Origin: Acidobacteriota bacterium | GTDB taxonomy: Bacteria; Acidobacteriota; Thermoanaerobaculia; UBA5066 | Length of the DNA stretch: 39,213 bases | Assembly (NCBI GenBank): GCA_008363385.1 | Contig: RHKY01000054.1 | Coordinates: 1 to 39,213 of the forward strand | Reading direction: 5' to 3' | Shown here: positions 7,664 through 15,719 of the stretch, piece by piece | Layout of the letters: the number at the start of each line of letters is the position of its first letter | Numbering within the stretch: position 1 is the first letter of the stretch | Program-made: the position numbers and the translations under genes | Notes under the pieces: model-generated | Seen by the model: only the letters and a program-made list of their open reading frames with translations | Databases searched by the model: none | What the model was told of the DNA's origin: nothing

Positions 7664-7705
7664 GCGGGGCTACATTCCCCGGTGGGAAGAGACTAGGAGG
7701 TCTGC

Positions 7706-10042
7706 ATGCGCAGGGTGGGTCCCCTCCTCGGGATGGCCGTCCTCCTCGCCGGGTCGTTCGCCACGGGTGGAGCCGGCAGACCCGGCGCCCCGGGCGACCC
7801 GCCTCTCAGCGAGCGCCCCTCGCCGTCCGCCGCGGAGCCGGTCTGGCCCGAGGCCGCCGGGGTGGAGCACGTGCCCGCGCCGGTCGTCCCCTCGGACGGC
7901 GCCGCGCCGGCGAGGCTCGCCTTCACGCTCGTCTCCCCCGACCGGATGCTCGCGGACCTCTCGGCGCTGACCGCGATCGGCCAGGACGCCCTCTTCCGGA
8001 CGTCGGGGACGTCGGGGGAGCGCGAGGCGTTCGACCTCGTCGCCTCCCGGCTCTCGGGGTTCTCGCACCTCGCCGCGCTCGGGGCCACCGTCGAGCGGGT
8101 CCCGTTCCGCGTCCCGCTGGCCAGCGAGGTCCACGAGGCGTCGCTCTCGCTCCGGGTCGGGGGGAGCTGGGTCGACGTCCCCGCGCACGCCCTGCAAGGG
8201 CACCGCGACGACCTGTCGCGCGCCCTGAGGTTCGACTCGGACGGACGGGCGGGCGACGACCGGCCCGACCCCGTGACCGCAGAGGGGAGCCCGTACTTCG
8301 TCCAGCTCCCGAGCTCGCTCTACGCCCTCCCGGCGGGCTCGATGCAGGGGCGGGTCCTCTTCGCCGACTACGCCCTCCTCGACCGGGGCGTCGTCTCGGC
8401 CGCCGAGGCGACGCAGGCGGCGGCCGCCCTCCTCTTGACCCGACCCGCCGCCCTCGTCCTCGTCACCCGGTACTCCAACGTCCGGGGCGAGGCCCACGGA
8501 TCCTTCGTCGGGGACGTGAGCTCCCTGGTCTCCCTCCTCGACCCTCCGCCCGCCCCGACGCTCTACGCCCGGCTGGAGGACCTCGGCCCCGCCGGGATCA
8601 CGGACTGGGCCGGGCTGGAGCGGGTGACGAGCGCGCGCGTGACGTGGGACCAGGACGTGAACGTGGCGGCGCCGTCGCAGCTCCTCGCCTTCCGGATCCC
8701 CGGGGCGGACCCCTCCCGGGCCGTCCTCCTCGGCGCCCACCTCGACTCGCCGAACTCGCCCGGGGGGCTGGACGACGGGAGCGGTTCCGTGGCGCTCCTG
8801 GAGACCGCGCGCGTCCTGGACGAGTCTCGCGAGCGCCCGCCGGTGGAGACGGTCCTCGTCTTCTTCGGAAGCCACGAGCGGGGGCTCTACGGCTCGTCGG
8901 CCTTCGCGGCGGCGCGATCGGACCTCCTCGACCGGGCCGTCGCCATGCTCCAGCTCGACTGCCTGACGCACCCGCTCGACGGGCTGGGCGGGAGCCTCGT
9001 CCTGGAGGCGCGCTCGCACCGGGCCCTGGGCGACCCGCGCCTGCCGTTCCCCGAGGCGCTCGCGGCGCTCTCGGCCCGGCAGGGGGTCGGCCTGGCCGTC
9101 TGGGAGGCGGCCGGGATCGTCTCGGACAACAGCTCCTTCGACGGGTTCGACGTCCCGGCGACCGACACCATCTTCGCCAGCGAGTCGATGACCGAGGTCC
9201 ACGTCGAGGGGCACCTCCACGACCCGTACGACGACGTGCCCCTCGTGGCCCTCCACCGCGACGACCTCGCCGACTTCGCCCGGGTCGCGCTGACGTTCGT
9301 CCTCGACCTGCCGCGGGAGGCGGGCGACCTCCGGCCGACGCCCGCCCCCGACCGCCGCGCCGTCTTCGTCGCCAGCCACACGGAGCCCGCCCACATGACC
9401 CCGGCCCAGCAGACGGTCCTCGGGATGGCCCTGGCGCACGAAGGGTTTGACGTCGACGTCGTCCCGTACGGCGTGCCGGTGACGGACGAGGAGCTGGCCG
9501 GGGCGACGCTCGCCGTCGTCCTCCCGGTGGTCGACTTCGCGGACCCCACCGCGGCGCCTCAGACGTACGACGAGGCGTGGACGGACGCCGAGGCGGACGC
9601 GCTCGTTCGGTTCGCCGGGCGCGGCGGCCTCCTCGTCGTGGCCAACAGCGGCTCGTGGCTGAGGTACGGCTCGACCCCCGTCGGCGCCAACGAGGACGCC
9701 CTCGACGCCAACGCCGTGGCCTCGCGGTTCGGGGCCTCGTTCGAGGACCGGAGGCTCTCCGGGAGCGCGGCGACGGCCACCGGGACGCACGCGCTCCTCT
9801 CGGGCGTCTCCTCCCTCGTCCTGGCCTCGGGGAACGGCCTGGCGATCCGGCCGGGGAGCGGGCAGGTCCTGGCGCGGGCCGGGAGCGACGCGGCCCTCGT
9901 CCTCGTCCCCTGGGGCCCCTCGGGCGGCGAGGTGCTCGTCCTGTCGGACCTCGCGGTCCTCGGCGGCCAGGGCGCGACGGCGCCGAACCTCCGCTTCCTG
10001 CAGAACCTGGCGAGCTGGGCGCGGACGCGCCCCGCCCCGTGA
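7706..10042 (+). CDS. Exported M28 peptidase with GATase-like C-terminal domain
   Basis: A 778-residue exported protein: N-terminal signal, a Pro/Ala-rich stretch, then an M28 zinc aminopeptidase domain (~residues 310-530). Metal-site motifs are GAHLDSPN, GLDDGSGS, QLDCL and HLHDPYDDV. The usual Glu-Glu pair, whose first Glu is the catalytic base, reads Ser-His-Glu (FFGSHERGLYGS), so catalysis may be altered. Residues ~555-778 (from RRAVFVASHTE) look like a class-I-glutamine-amidotransferase-like or DUF4350-type domain, an uncommon partner. The start is set by AGGAGG 5 nt before ATG 7706. Substrate unknown; a role in peptide scavenging outside the cytoplasm is the simplest inference. Confidence 0.8.
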   Translation: MRRVGPLLGMAVLLAGSFATGGAGRPGAPGDPPLSERPSPSAAEPVWPEAAGVEHVPAPVVPSDGAAPARLAFTLVSPDRMLADLSALTAIGQDALFRTSGTSGEREAFDLVASRLSGFSHLAALGATVERVPFRVPLASEVHEASLSLRVGGSWVDVPAHALQGHRDDLSRALRFDSDGRAGDDRPDPVTAEGSPYFVQLPSSLYALPAGSMQGRVLFADYALLDRGVVSAAEATQAAAALLLTRPAALVLVTRYSNVRGEAHGSFVGDVSSLVSLLDPPPAPTLYARLEDLGPAGITDWAGLERVTSARVTWDQDVNVAAPSQLLAFRIPGADPSRAVLLGAHLDSPNSPGGLDDGSGSVALLETARVLDESRERPPVETVLVFFGSHERGLYGSSAFAAARSDLLDRAVAMLQLDCLTHPLDGLGGSLVLEARSHRALGDPRLPFPEALAALSARQGVGLAVWEAAGIVSDNSSFDGFDVPATDTIFASESMTEVHVEGHLHDPYDDVPLVALHRDDLADFARVALTFVLDLPREAGDLRPTPAPDRRAVFVASHTEPAHMTPAQQTVLGMALAHEGFDVDVVPYGVPVTDEELAGATLAVVLPVVDFADPTAAPQTYDEAWTDAEADALVRFAGRGGLLVVANSGSWLRYGSTPVGANEDALDANAVASRFGASFEDRRLSGSAATATGTHALLSGVSSLVLASGNGLAIRPGSGQVLARAGSDAALVLVPWGPSGGEVLVLSDLAVLGGQGATAPNLRFLQNLASWARTRPAP

Positions 10043-10138
10043 GGCCAAGGAGCCGGCGGCGGGGCGCCCGGCGGGACGATCTGGAGACCCCGTCTCGTTT
10101 CTGAGATGATCCGCGGGAAGACACCGAAGGAGGTCGCG

Positions 10139-10699
10139 ATGGTCCAGCTGACGTCGCTCTGGCTCCCGATCCTGGTCTCCGCCGCCGTCGTCTTCGTCGC
10201 CAGCTCGGTCGTCCACATGGTCCTGCCGCACCACAAGAGCGACCTCAGGAAGCTCCCGTCCGAGGACGGCGTCCTCGAGGCGCTCCGCGGCTTCTCGATC
10301 CCGCCGGGCGACTACGTCTTCCCGTGCGCCTCCTCCATGAGCGACATGAAGGACCCCGCCTTCGTCGACAAGTGGAAGAAGGGGCCCGCGGGGATCGTGA
10401 CGTTCCTTCCGCCCGGCCCCCCCGGGATGGGGAAGAGCCTGGCGCTCTGGTTCGTCTACTGCGCGGTCGTCAGCCTCTTCGCCGCCTACGTGGCGGGCCG
10501 GGCGCTGGGCCCCGGGGCGCACTACCTGGCCGTCTTCCGGTTCGCCGGCGTCACGGCCTTCGCCGGCTACGCGCTCGCCCTCTGGCAGCAGACGATCTGG
10601 TTCGGGCGGGCGTGGACCACGACGGCGAAGTCGACGGTCGACGGCCTCGTCTACGGCCTCCTCACCGCGGGCGTCTTCGGCTGGCTCTGGCCCCGCTGA
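10139..10699 (+). CDS. Membrane protein of unknown function
   Basis: A 186-residue protein with about four membrane segments: residues ~7-25, then [40 protein letters not shown], and the C-terminal [17 protein letters not shown] polar loop follows TM1 ([18 protein letters not shown], then [21 protein letters not shown]). ATG 10139 is preferred over the upstream start at 10106 because AAGGAGG lies 5 nt before it. I recognise no family. It is 73 bp upstream of pyrR, but a good promoter between them suggests the pyr genes are transcribed separately. Confidence 0.7.
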   Translation: MVQLTSLWLPILVSAAVVFVASSVVHMVLPHHKSDLRKLPSEDGVLEALRGFSIPPGDYVFPCASSMSDMKDPAFVDKWKKGPAGIVTFLPPGPPGMGKSLALWFVYCAVVSLFAAYVAGRALGPGAHYLAVFRFAGVTAFAGYALALWQQTIWFGRAWTTTAKSTVDGLVYGLLTAGVFGWLWPR

Positions 10700-10729
10700 T
10701 TCCCAGCCTCGGGCGGTGCGGACGGCTCA

Positions 10730-10758
10730 TTGACGCCCTCCCGCCGCGCGTGTAGTGT
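10730..10758 (+). promoter_or_regulatory. Sigma70-like promoter of pyrR
   Basis: TTGACG (10730-10735), 17 bp and TAGTGT (10753-10758) make a well-formed sigma70 promoter. Transcription would start near 10765, only about 8 nt before the pyrR ATG, which leaves no room for a PyrR attenuator ahead of pyrR. Confidence 0.5.
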
Positions 10759-10772
10759 CCCGCCCCGGCACG

Positions 10773-11453
10773 ATGGGAGAAGCCGAAGGCACCTACAAGA
10801 AGCTCCGCCTGATGGACGGGGCGGGGATGTCCCGGGCGATGTCGCGGATGGCCCGCGAGATCGTCGAGAACGTCGGCGGGACCGACGGCGTCGCCCTGAT
10901 CGGGATCCGGACGCGCGGCGTGCCGCTGGCGCAGCGCCTCGCCGAGGAGATCGGGCGGCACGAGAAGGCCCGGCTCCCGGTCGGCCTCCTGGACATCACG
11001 CTCTACCGGGACGACCTGACGACGGTGGCGACCTCGCCCGTCCTGAAGCGGACCGAGATCGCCTTCCCGGTGGCCGACCGGACGATCGTCCTCTGCGACG
11101 ACGTCCTGTTCACCGGGCGGACGGTGCGGGCCGCCATCGACGCGGTCCTCGACTTCGGGCGGCCCCGGAGGGTCCTCCTGGCCGTCCTCGTCGACCGCGG
11201 CCGGCGCGAGCTGCCGATCGAGGCGCAGTTCGTCGGCAAGAAGATCGACACCTCGGCGACGGAGATCGTCTCCGTCACCTTCCGGGAGACGGACGGCGAG
11301 GACGACGTCTGGCTCCTCGACCGCGAGACGAGGGCGTCGCACGCGCCCCGGGCGCCCCGCCCGGAGCGCCCCGCGGCGCCGGCTCGCGGGCGCAAGGCGG
11401 CCGCCGGCCGCGGGAAGGGACGCCGGACGCCCGCGCCCCGGAAGCGGAGATAG
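10773..11453 (+). CDS. pyrR: PyrR: pyr operon regulator / uracil phosphoribosyltransferase
   Basis: The PRTase-fold PyrR binds pyr mRNA in Gram-positive models and has uracil phosphoribosyltransferase activity. Seen: LIGIRTRGVPLAQRL, LDITLYRDDL, the PRPP loop TIVLCDDVLFTGRTVRAA and LVDRGRRELPIEAQFVGK, all typical of PyrR. The 226 residues exceed the usual ~180 because of a C-terminal tail of about 45 residues rich in Arg, Lys, Ala and Pro (for example ARGRKAAAGRGKGRR). I start it at ATG 10773 rather than GTG 10755, which falls inside the -10 box. The 54-bp gap to pyrB contains no obvious PyrR-binding loop, so regulation may differ from Bacillus. Confidence 0.92.
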   Translation: MGEAEGTYKKLRLMDGAGMSRAMSRMAREIVENVGGTDGVALIGIRTRGVPLAQRLAEEIGRHEKARLPVGLLDITLYRDDLTTVATSPVLKRTEIAFPVADRTIVLCDDVLFTGRTVRAAIDAVLDFGRPRRVLLAVLVDRGRRELPIEAQFVGKKIDTSATEIVSVTFRETDGEDDVWLLDRETRASHAPRAPRPERPAAPARGRKAAAGRGKGRRTPAPRKRR

Positions 11454-11507
11454 GGCCCGGGGGGGCGCGGTGACGGAGACCCTCTTCCCCGCGAGCCCCC
11501 GGAGACG

Positions 11508-12443
11508 ATGACCCGTTCCTTCTCCCAGAAAGACCTCCTCGACATCGACTCGCTGACCCGCGAGGACGTCGACCTCGTCCTGGACACCGCGGAGTCGATG
11601 CGCGAGATCAACCAGCGCGCGATCAAGAAGGTCCCCACCCTCCGCGGCAAGCTCGTCGCGAACCTCTTCTTCGAGGCCTCCACCCGGACGCGCTTCTCGT
11701 TCGAGATCGCCGAGCGAAGGCTCTCGGCCGACTCGATCGCCTTCGCCTCGGCCACGTCCTCGGCCTCGAAGGGGGAGACGCTCCTCGACACGGCCCGGAA
11801 CCTGATGGCGATGGCCCCGGACGCCATCGTCATCCGGCACCAGCGGTCGGGGGCGCCGCACCTCCTGGCGCGCGCGCTGCCGTGCGCCGTGATCAACGCC
11901 GGGGACGGCACCCACGCCCACCCGACGCAGGGCCTCCTCGACGCCTTCACGATCCGGCGGGCCAAGGGGAAGCTCGCGGGCCTGTCGGTCGCCATCTGCG
12001 GCGACGTGCTCCACAGCCGCGTCGCCCGGTCGAACGTCTCGCTCCTGACCAAGATGGGGGCGCACGTGACGCTCTGCGGGCCGCGGACGCTCCTGCCCGC
12101 CGAGGTGGAGCGGACCGGCGCGCGCGTCGTGACGCGCGTGGAGGAGGCCGTGGAGGGGGCGGACGTCGTCATGATGCTCCGCGTCCAGAAGGAGCGCGGC
12201 GGGGGCCTCGGCTACCCGAGCGACCGCGAGTACTACGACGTCTTCGGCCTGACGCCCGCGCGGCGGCGGCTGGCGAAGAGGGACGCGATCGTCATGCACC
12301 CCGGCCCGATGAACCGCGGGGTGGAGATCGACTCGGAGGTCGCCGACGGCCCCGACTCGGTGATCCTCGAGCAGGTCGAGAACGGCGTCGCGGTCCGGAT
12401 GGCGGTTCTGTACCTCCTGATCGGAGCGAGCGGTGACGAGTGA
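11508..12443 (+). CDS. pyrB: Aspartate carbamoyltransferase catalytic chain
   Basis: Second step of pyrimidine synthesis: carbamoyl phosphate plus aspartate gives N-carbamoyl-aspartate. The 311 residues match a catalytic chain. Motifs: carbamoyl-phosphate loop [13 protein letters not shown] (~residues 52-64), SSASKGE loop, [29 protein letters not shown], and [11 protein letters not shown]. Expected to form trimers; no pyrI is nearby, as in organisms whose PyrB associates with PyrC or acts alone. The Shine-Dalgarno GGAG is close to ATG 11508. The last ten codons ([10 protein letters not shown] and stop) are almost exactly duplicated just before pyrC. Confidence 0.95.
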   Translation: MTRSFSQKDLLDIDSLTREDVDLVLDTAESMREINQRAIKKVPTLRGKLVANLFFEASTRTRFSFEIAERRLSADSIAFASATSSASKGETLLDTARNLMAMAPDAIVIRHQRSGAPHLLARALPCAVINAGDGTHAHPTQGLLDAFTIRRAKGKLAGLSVAICGDVLHSRVARSNVSLLTKMGAHVTLCGPRTLLPAEVERTGARVVTRVEEAVEGADVVMMLRVQKERGGGLGYPSDREYYDVFGLTPARRRLAKRDAIVMHPGPMNRGVEIDSEVADGPDSVILEQVENGVAVRMAVLYLLIGASGDE

Positions 12444-12523
12444 AACGAGCGGTGGCTCGCTCCGATCGCTCGCGCGGACCGCGCGCTCGACACCTCCTGA
12501 TCGGAGCGAGCGGCGATGAATAG
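12412..12523 (+). repeat. Duplicated pyrB 3' end at the pyrB/pyrC junction
   Basis: 22 identical bases recur at 12412-12433 and 12492-12513. The similarity continues to 12523, so the second copy also reads LLIGASGDE-stop, with changes only at third codon positions and a TGA/TAG stop swap. The second copy supplies the pyrC Shine-Dalgarno (GGAG, 12503-12506) and ATG. Between them, 12455-12467 is the exact reverse complement of 12419-12431 and of 12499-12511, so two mutually exclusive 13-bp hairpins are possible; the second hides the pyrC ribosome site. Confidence 0.85.
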
Positions 12524-13847
12524 CCCCGTCCTGCTGACGGGCGGGCGGGTCGTCGACCCGTCGCGCGGCGTCGACCAGGTCCTGGACCTCCTCCTCTCGG
12601 ACGGCGTCGTGGCCCGCCTCGACGAGCGGATCGCCGCCCCCCGGGGCGCCGAGGTGGTGGACGCCACGGGCCTCGTCGTCGCCCCCGGCTTCGTCGACCT
12701 CCACTGCCACCTGCGCGAGCCGGGGCAGGAGCACAAGGAGACCGTCGCCACCGGGACGGCCGCGGCCGCGGCGGGCGGCTTCACCGCCGTCTGCTGCATG
12801 GCGAACACCGACCCGGTCGTCGACGACGCCCCCTCCGTCGCCTTCCTCGTCCGGAGGATCCGCGAGACCGCCCGGGTCCGAGTCCACCCGATCGGCGCCC
12901 TCTCGAAGGGGCTGGAGGGGAAGGAGCTCGCCGAGATCGGCTCGATGAAGGCCGAGGGGATCGTCGCCGTCTCCGACGACGGCCGCCCGGTCTCCCACGG
13001 CGGCCTGATGCGCCGGGCCCTCGAGTACGCCTCGATGTTCGGCCTCCCCGTCGTCGCCCACGAGGAGGACCCGACGCTCGTCCTGGGCGGCGTGATGAAC
13101 GAGGGGTGGACCTCGACGCGCCTGGGCCTCGCCGGCTGGCCGCCCGTGGCCGAGTCGGTCATGGTGGCCCGCGACGTGCAGCTCGCCCTCCTGACGAAGG
13201 CCCGCCTGCACGTCGCCCACGTCTCCACCTCCGAGAGCCTCGCGGCCATCCGGCGGGCCCGCTCGCTGGGCGCGAACGTCACGTGCGAGGTGACGCCCCA
13301 CCACCTGACGCTGACGGACGAGGAGGTGGCGCGGTCGGGCTACGACACGCGGTTCAAGATGAACCCGCCGCTCCGCTCCGAGGCCGAGCGGCAGGCGCTC
13401 GTCGACGCGCTCCTCGACGGTACGGTGGACGCGATCGCCACGGACCACGCCCCGCACCACGCCGACGAGAAGGCGCTCGAGTTCGCCGACGCGCCGTTCG
13501 GCGTCACCGGCCTCGAGACGGCGCTCGCCGTCCTCGTGGACGCCCTCGTCCTGCCGAAGATCCTCCCGCTCGCCCGCCTGGTCGAGCTCCTCTCGACCGG
13601 CCCGGCGCGGGTCTTCGGCCTGCCGTACGGCACCCTCGCCGAGGGGGCGCCCGGGGACGTGACCGTCTTCTCGACGTCGCGCATCACGGCCGTGGCGGCC
13701 GACGCGTTCTTCTCCCGGTCGAAGAACTCGCCCTGGCTGGGCCGGACGCTGCGCGGGCGCGTGGAGCGGACCTTCGTCGGGGGCCGGGAGGTCTACCGGC
13801 ACGGGGCCACCCGCCCGGCCGAGGTCGCCACCGTCCGCGGGCGGTGA
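12516..13847 (+). CDS. pyrC: Dihydroorotase
   Basis: Third step of pyrimidine synthesis: cyclises carbamoyl-aspartate to dihydroorotate. 443 residues, the long (class I, PyrC/AllB-like) form. Metal-binding motif GFVDLHCHLREPGQEHKE (~residues 58-75), MANTDPVVD, metal His in VHVSTSES-like HVAHVSTSES, VTPHHLTL, and IATDHAPHH with the catalytic Asp. Class I enzymes often partner PyrB, which is encoded immediately upstream, so the two may form a complex. Starts at ATG 12516 within the second copy of the pyrB-end repeat. It ends 19 bp before the next start, and a TAAGAT box lies in that gap. Confidence 0.94.
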   Translation: MNSPVLLTGGRVVDPSRGVDQVLDLLLSDGVVARLDERIAAPRGAEVVDATGLVVAPGFVDLHCHLREPGQEHKETVATGTAAAAAGGFTAVCCMANTDPVVDDAPSVAFLVRRIRETARVRVHPIGALSKGLEGKELAEIGSMKAEGIVAVSDDGRPVSHGGLMRRALEYASMFGLPVVAHEEDPTLVLGGVMNEGWTSTRLGLAGWPPVAESVMVARDVQLALLTKARLHVAHVSTSESLAAIRRARSLGANVTCEVTPHHLTLTDEEVARSGYDTRFKMNPPLRSEAERQALVDALLDGTVDAIATDHAPHHADEKALEFADAPFGVTGLETALAVLVDALVLPKILPLARLVELLSTGPARVFGLPYGTLAEGAPGDVTVFSTSRITAVAADAFFSRSKNSPWLGRTLRGRVERTFVGGREVYRHGATRPAEVATVRGR

Positions 13848-13852
13848 AGGCG

Positions 13853-13858
13853 TAAGAT
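13853..13858 (+). promoter_or_regulatory. -10-like hexamer TAAGAT, 8 nt before GTG
   Basis: TAAGATcttcccgcGTG has the same hexamer and the same 8-nt spacing as the box before the radical SAM gene at 25567. It favours GTG 13867 as a leaderless start for the response regulator. Confidence 0.4.
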
Positions 13859-13866
13859 CTTCCCGC

Positions 13867-14301
13867 GTGGGTCCGTTGCTCGCGGTTCCCGTGATGAGTG
13901 ATTCCGAGGAGGCGGCCCGGTCCCGGCCGAAGCGGATCGTCCTGGTCGACGACTCCGCCCTCTACGCGGAGGCCTGGCGGGCCGTCTTCCACTCCCGGTA
14001 CGGCGAGCGCGTGGCGTTCGAGGCCTACCAGGACCCGGTCGAGGCCCTCCGCCACTTCGCCGCGGACGTGGACCTCCTCCTCCTCGACCTCGAGATGCCG
14101 GTCCTGGACGGGCGGAAGCTGGCCGTGATGGCCGAGCAGCGGGGGATCGCCTGCCGGCGGATCGTCATCCTCTCGGCCCACTCCGCCGACGAGCTGCACG
14201 AGCTCTTCCCGCCGTCGAGCTGCCTGGCGGTCATCAACAAGACCGAGCCGAAGCAGCAGCAGGCGTTCCTGATGATCCTCGACAGCGTGATGAAGCGGTG
14301 A
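13867..14301 (+). CDS. Single-domain response regulator
   Basis: A CheY-like receiver without an output domain (144 residues from GTG 13867, or 135 from ATG 13894). Conserved sites: acidic pair in IVLVDDSALY, phospho-Asp in LLLLDLEMPVLDG, Ser in IVILSAHSAD, and Lys in AVINKTEP. It ends with MKR, with no DNA-binding or enzymatic domain. No histidine kinase is encoded in the window, so the partner is unknown. The GTG start is favoured because TAAGAT lies 8 nt upstream; neither start has a good Shine-Dalgarno. The stop overlaps the next start by GTGA, so it is translated together with a membrane glycosyltransferase, an unusual pairing. Confidence 0.85.
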   Translation: MGPLLAVPVMSDSEEAARSRPKRIVLVDDSALYAEAWRAVFHSRYGERVAFEAYQDPVEALRHFAADVDLLLLDLEMPVLDGRKLAVMAEQRGIACRRIVILSAHSADELHELFPPSSCLAVINKTEPKQQQAFLMILDSVMKR

Positions 14302-15719
14302 CGGGCGGGCCGCGGGCGGGCGCGGGCGCCCCCGACCGGGGGCTCCTCGTCGCCGTGGCGGTCTCCTTCTCGGTCGTGCTCGCCGCCGCGCTCTCCACTC
14401 TGGGGAAGACGGTCGTCCCGGGTCTCGACGAGGGGGTCTACCTCGAGGCGGCCCGGCTGATGGCCGACGGGAAGCTCCCGTACCGCGACTTCTTCCTCAG
14501 CCACCCGCCCTGGTCGATGGCCGCGGCCGCGGGCGTCCTGTCGCTGGTGGGCTGGTCGCTCCCCGCGTTCGACGCCCTCTACGCCGCCTGGTGCCTCTCG
14601 CCCGCCTTCCCGATCGCGCGGACGGCCCTCGCCGTGACGGGGCGGCGAGGCCCGGCGCTCGCGGCGGCGCTCCTCTTCCTGTCGTGCCCGGAGCTCCTCC
14701 GCTGGGACGCGAGGTTCTTCGCCCTCCGGCAGGCGAGCCTCCCGTTCCTCGCCTTCGCCCTCCACGCCCTCTGGGTGAGGAGGCGCCCGGCGACGGCGGG
14801 CGTCCTCCTCGGCCTCTTCGGCGCTGGGCTCGTCCCGCACGCGATGCTCGCGGTCCTCGCGGGAGCGGGCGGGGCGTGGGCGATGCGGCGGGAGGGGGAC
14901 CGCGCAGGGGCCCGGCGCCTCGTCGGGGCGCTCGGGGCGACGCTGGCGGCGGCGTACGTGCCGCTCCTCATCGTCCCCGGCGGGGCGGACGCTCTCGTCG
15001 GGTTCCAGGTGGCGCGCGCGAGGCTCCCCGAGGGGGTCCGGCTCGCGCGGTTCCTCGGCGAGACGCTCCCCTTCAACGCGCCGCTCCTCCTCGCGGGGAT
15101 CGCGGGCTCCTTCGCCGTCCCTTCGCGCGCGCGGCTCCTGTCGGTCCTGAACCTCGTCGGCCTCCCGGTCGTCCTCCTGGTCCCGGCGTCGTGGTACCCC
15201 CACTACGTCTCGTCCTTCGTCCCGTCTCTCGCGCTCGCCTCGGCGGTTCTCCTCGGCTCCGTCCTCGATCGGAGCCCGCGCGCGGGGAGGCTCGCCGGCC
15301 CGGCGCTCGCGACGGCATCGGTCCTCCTCGCGATCGTGGCGCTCCGAGAGCCGTGGACCCGGACGACGCCCGACGTCCTCGCGACCGTCCGGGCGATCGA
15401 GCGCGCGCCCGGACCGCTCTTCACGTTCGAGCCGATCTACGCCCTCCACGCCCGGCGCGAGCTGACCTTCCACCGGCACGCCGCCGACATGCGGTACTTC
15501 CGGGTCAGCGGCCTCCCGATGCTCGACGACGCGACGTTCCTCGAGGTCCTCTCGCGAAGCCGCTCGGTCCTCGTCGAGCCGTCGATGGCCCGCTCCCTCG
15601 GGCCGGCCCGGCGGGAGGCGCTCCTCCGCGACTTCGTCCCCGTCCACTCGGACCGGGTCCACCTCCTCCTCGTCCGGCGCGACGCCCCGCCCCCCGGTCC
15701 GGTATCGTCGCCCCCGTGA
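14298..15719 (+). CDS. GT-C type membrane glycosyltransferase
   Basis: A 473-residue polytopic membrane protein resembling the PMT/ArnT/GT83 superfamily, which use lipid-linked sugars on the outer face of the inner membrane. The diagnostic first loop has DEGVYLEAARLMADGKLPY with the catalytic-type Asp-Glu, followed by FFLSHPPW. About nine to ten hydrophobic segments follow, then a soluble C-terminal part of ~110 residues. Substrate unknown. GTG 14298 overlaps the response-regulator stop (GTGA), and its own stop overlaps the next gene in the same way, so the three genes form one coupled unit. Confidence 0.8.
   Translation: MTGGPRAGAGAPDRGLLVAVAVSFSVVLAAALSTLGKTVVPGLDEGVYLEAARLMADGKLPYRDFFLSHPPWSMAAAAGVLSLVGWSLPAFDALYAAWCLSPAFPIARTALAVTGRRGPALAAALLFLSCPELLRWDARFFALRQASLPFLAFALHALWVRRRPATAGVLLGLFGAGLVPHAMLAVLAGAGGAWAMRREGDRAGARRLVGALGATLAAAYVPLLIVPGGADALVGFQVARARLPEGVRLARFLGETLPFNAPLLLAGIAGSFAVPSRARLLSVLNLVGLPVVLLVPASWYPHYVSSFVPSLALASAVLLGSVLDRSPRAGRLAGPALATASVLLAIVALREPWTRTTPDVLATVRAIERAPGPLFTFEPIYALHARRELTFHRHAADMRYFRVSGLPMLDDATFLEVLSRSRSVLVEPSMARSLGPARREALLRDFVPVHSDRVHLLLVRRDAPPPGPVSSPP

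Noticed and set aside
10755-10772. GTG 10755 as pyrR start
   Set aside because: It lies inside the -10 box of the pyrR promoter. ATG 10773 is downstream of the expected transcription start.
10662-13802. Very long minus-strand reading frame of over 1000 codons across the pyr operon
   Set aside because: It is antisense to pyrR, pyrB and pyrC and is made of Arg/Gly/Asp/Val-rich random translation. The same applies to similar frames across the M28 gene and the vWA region.
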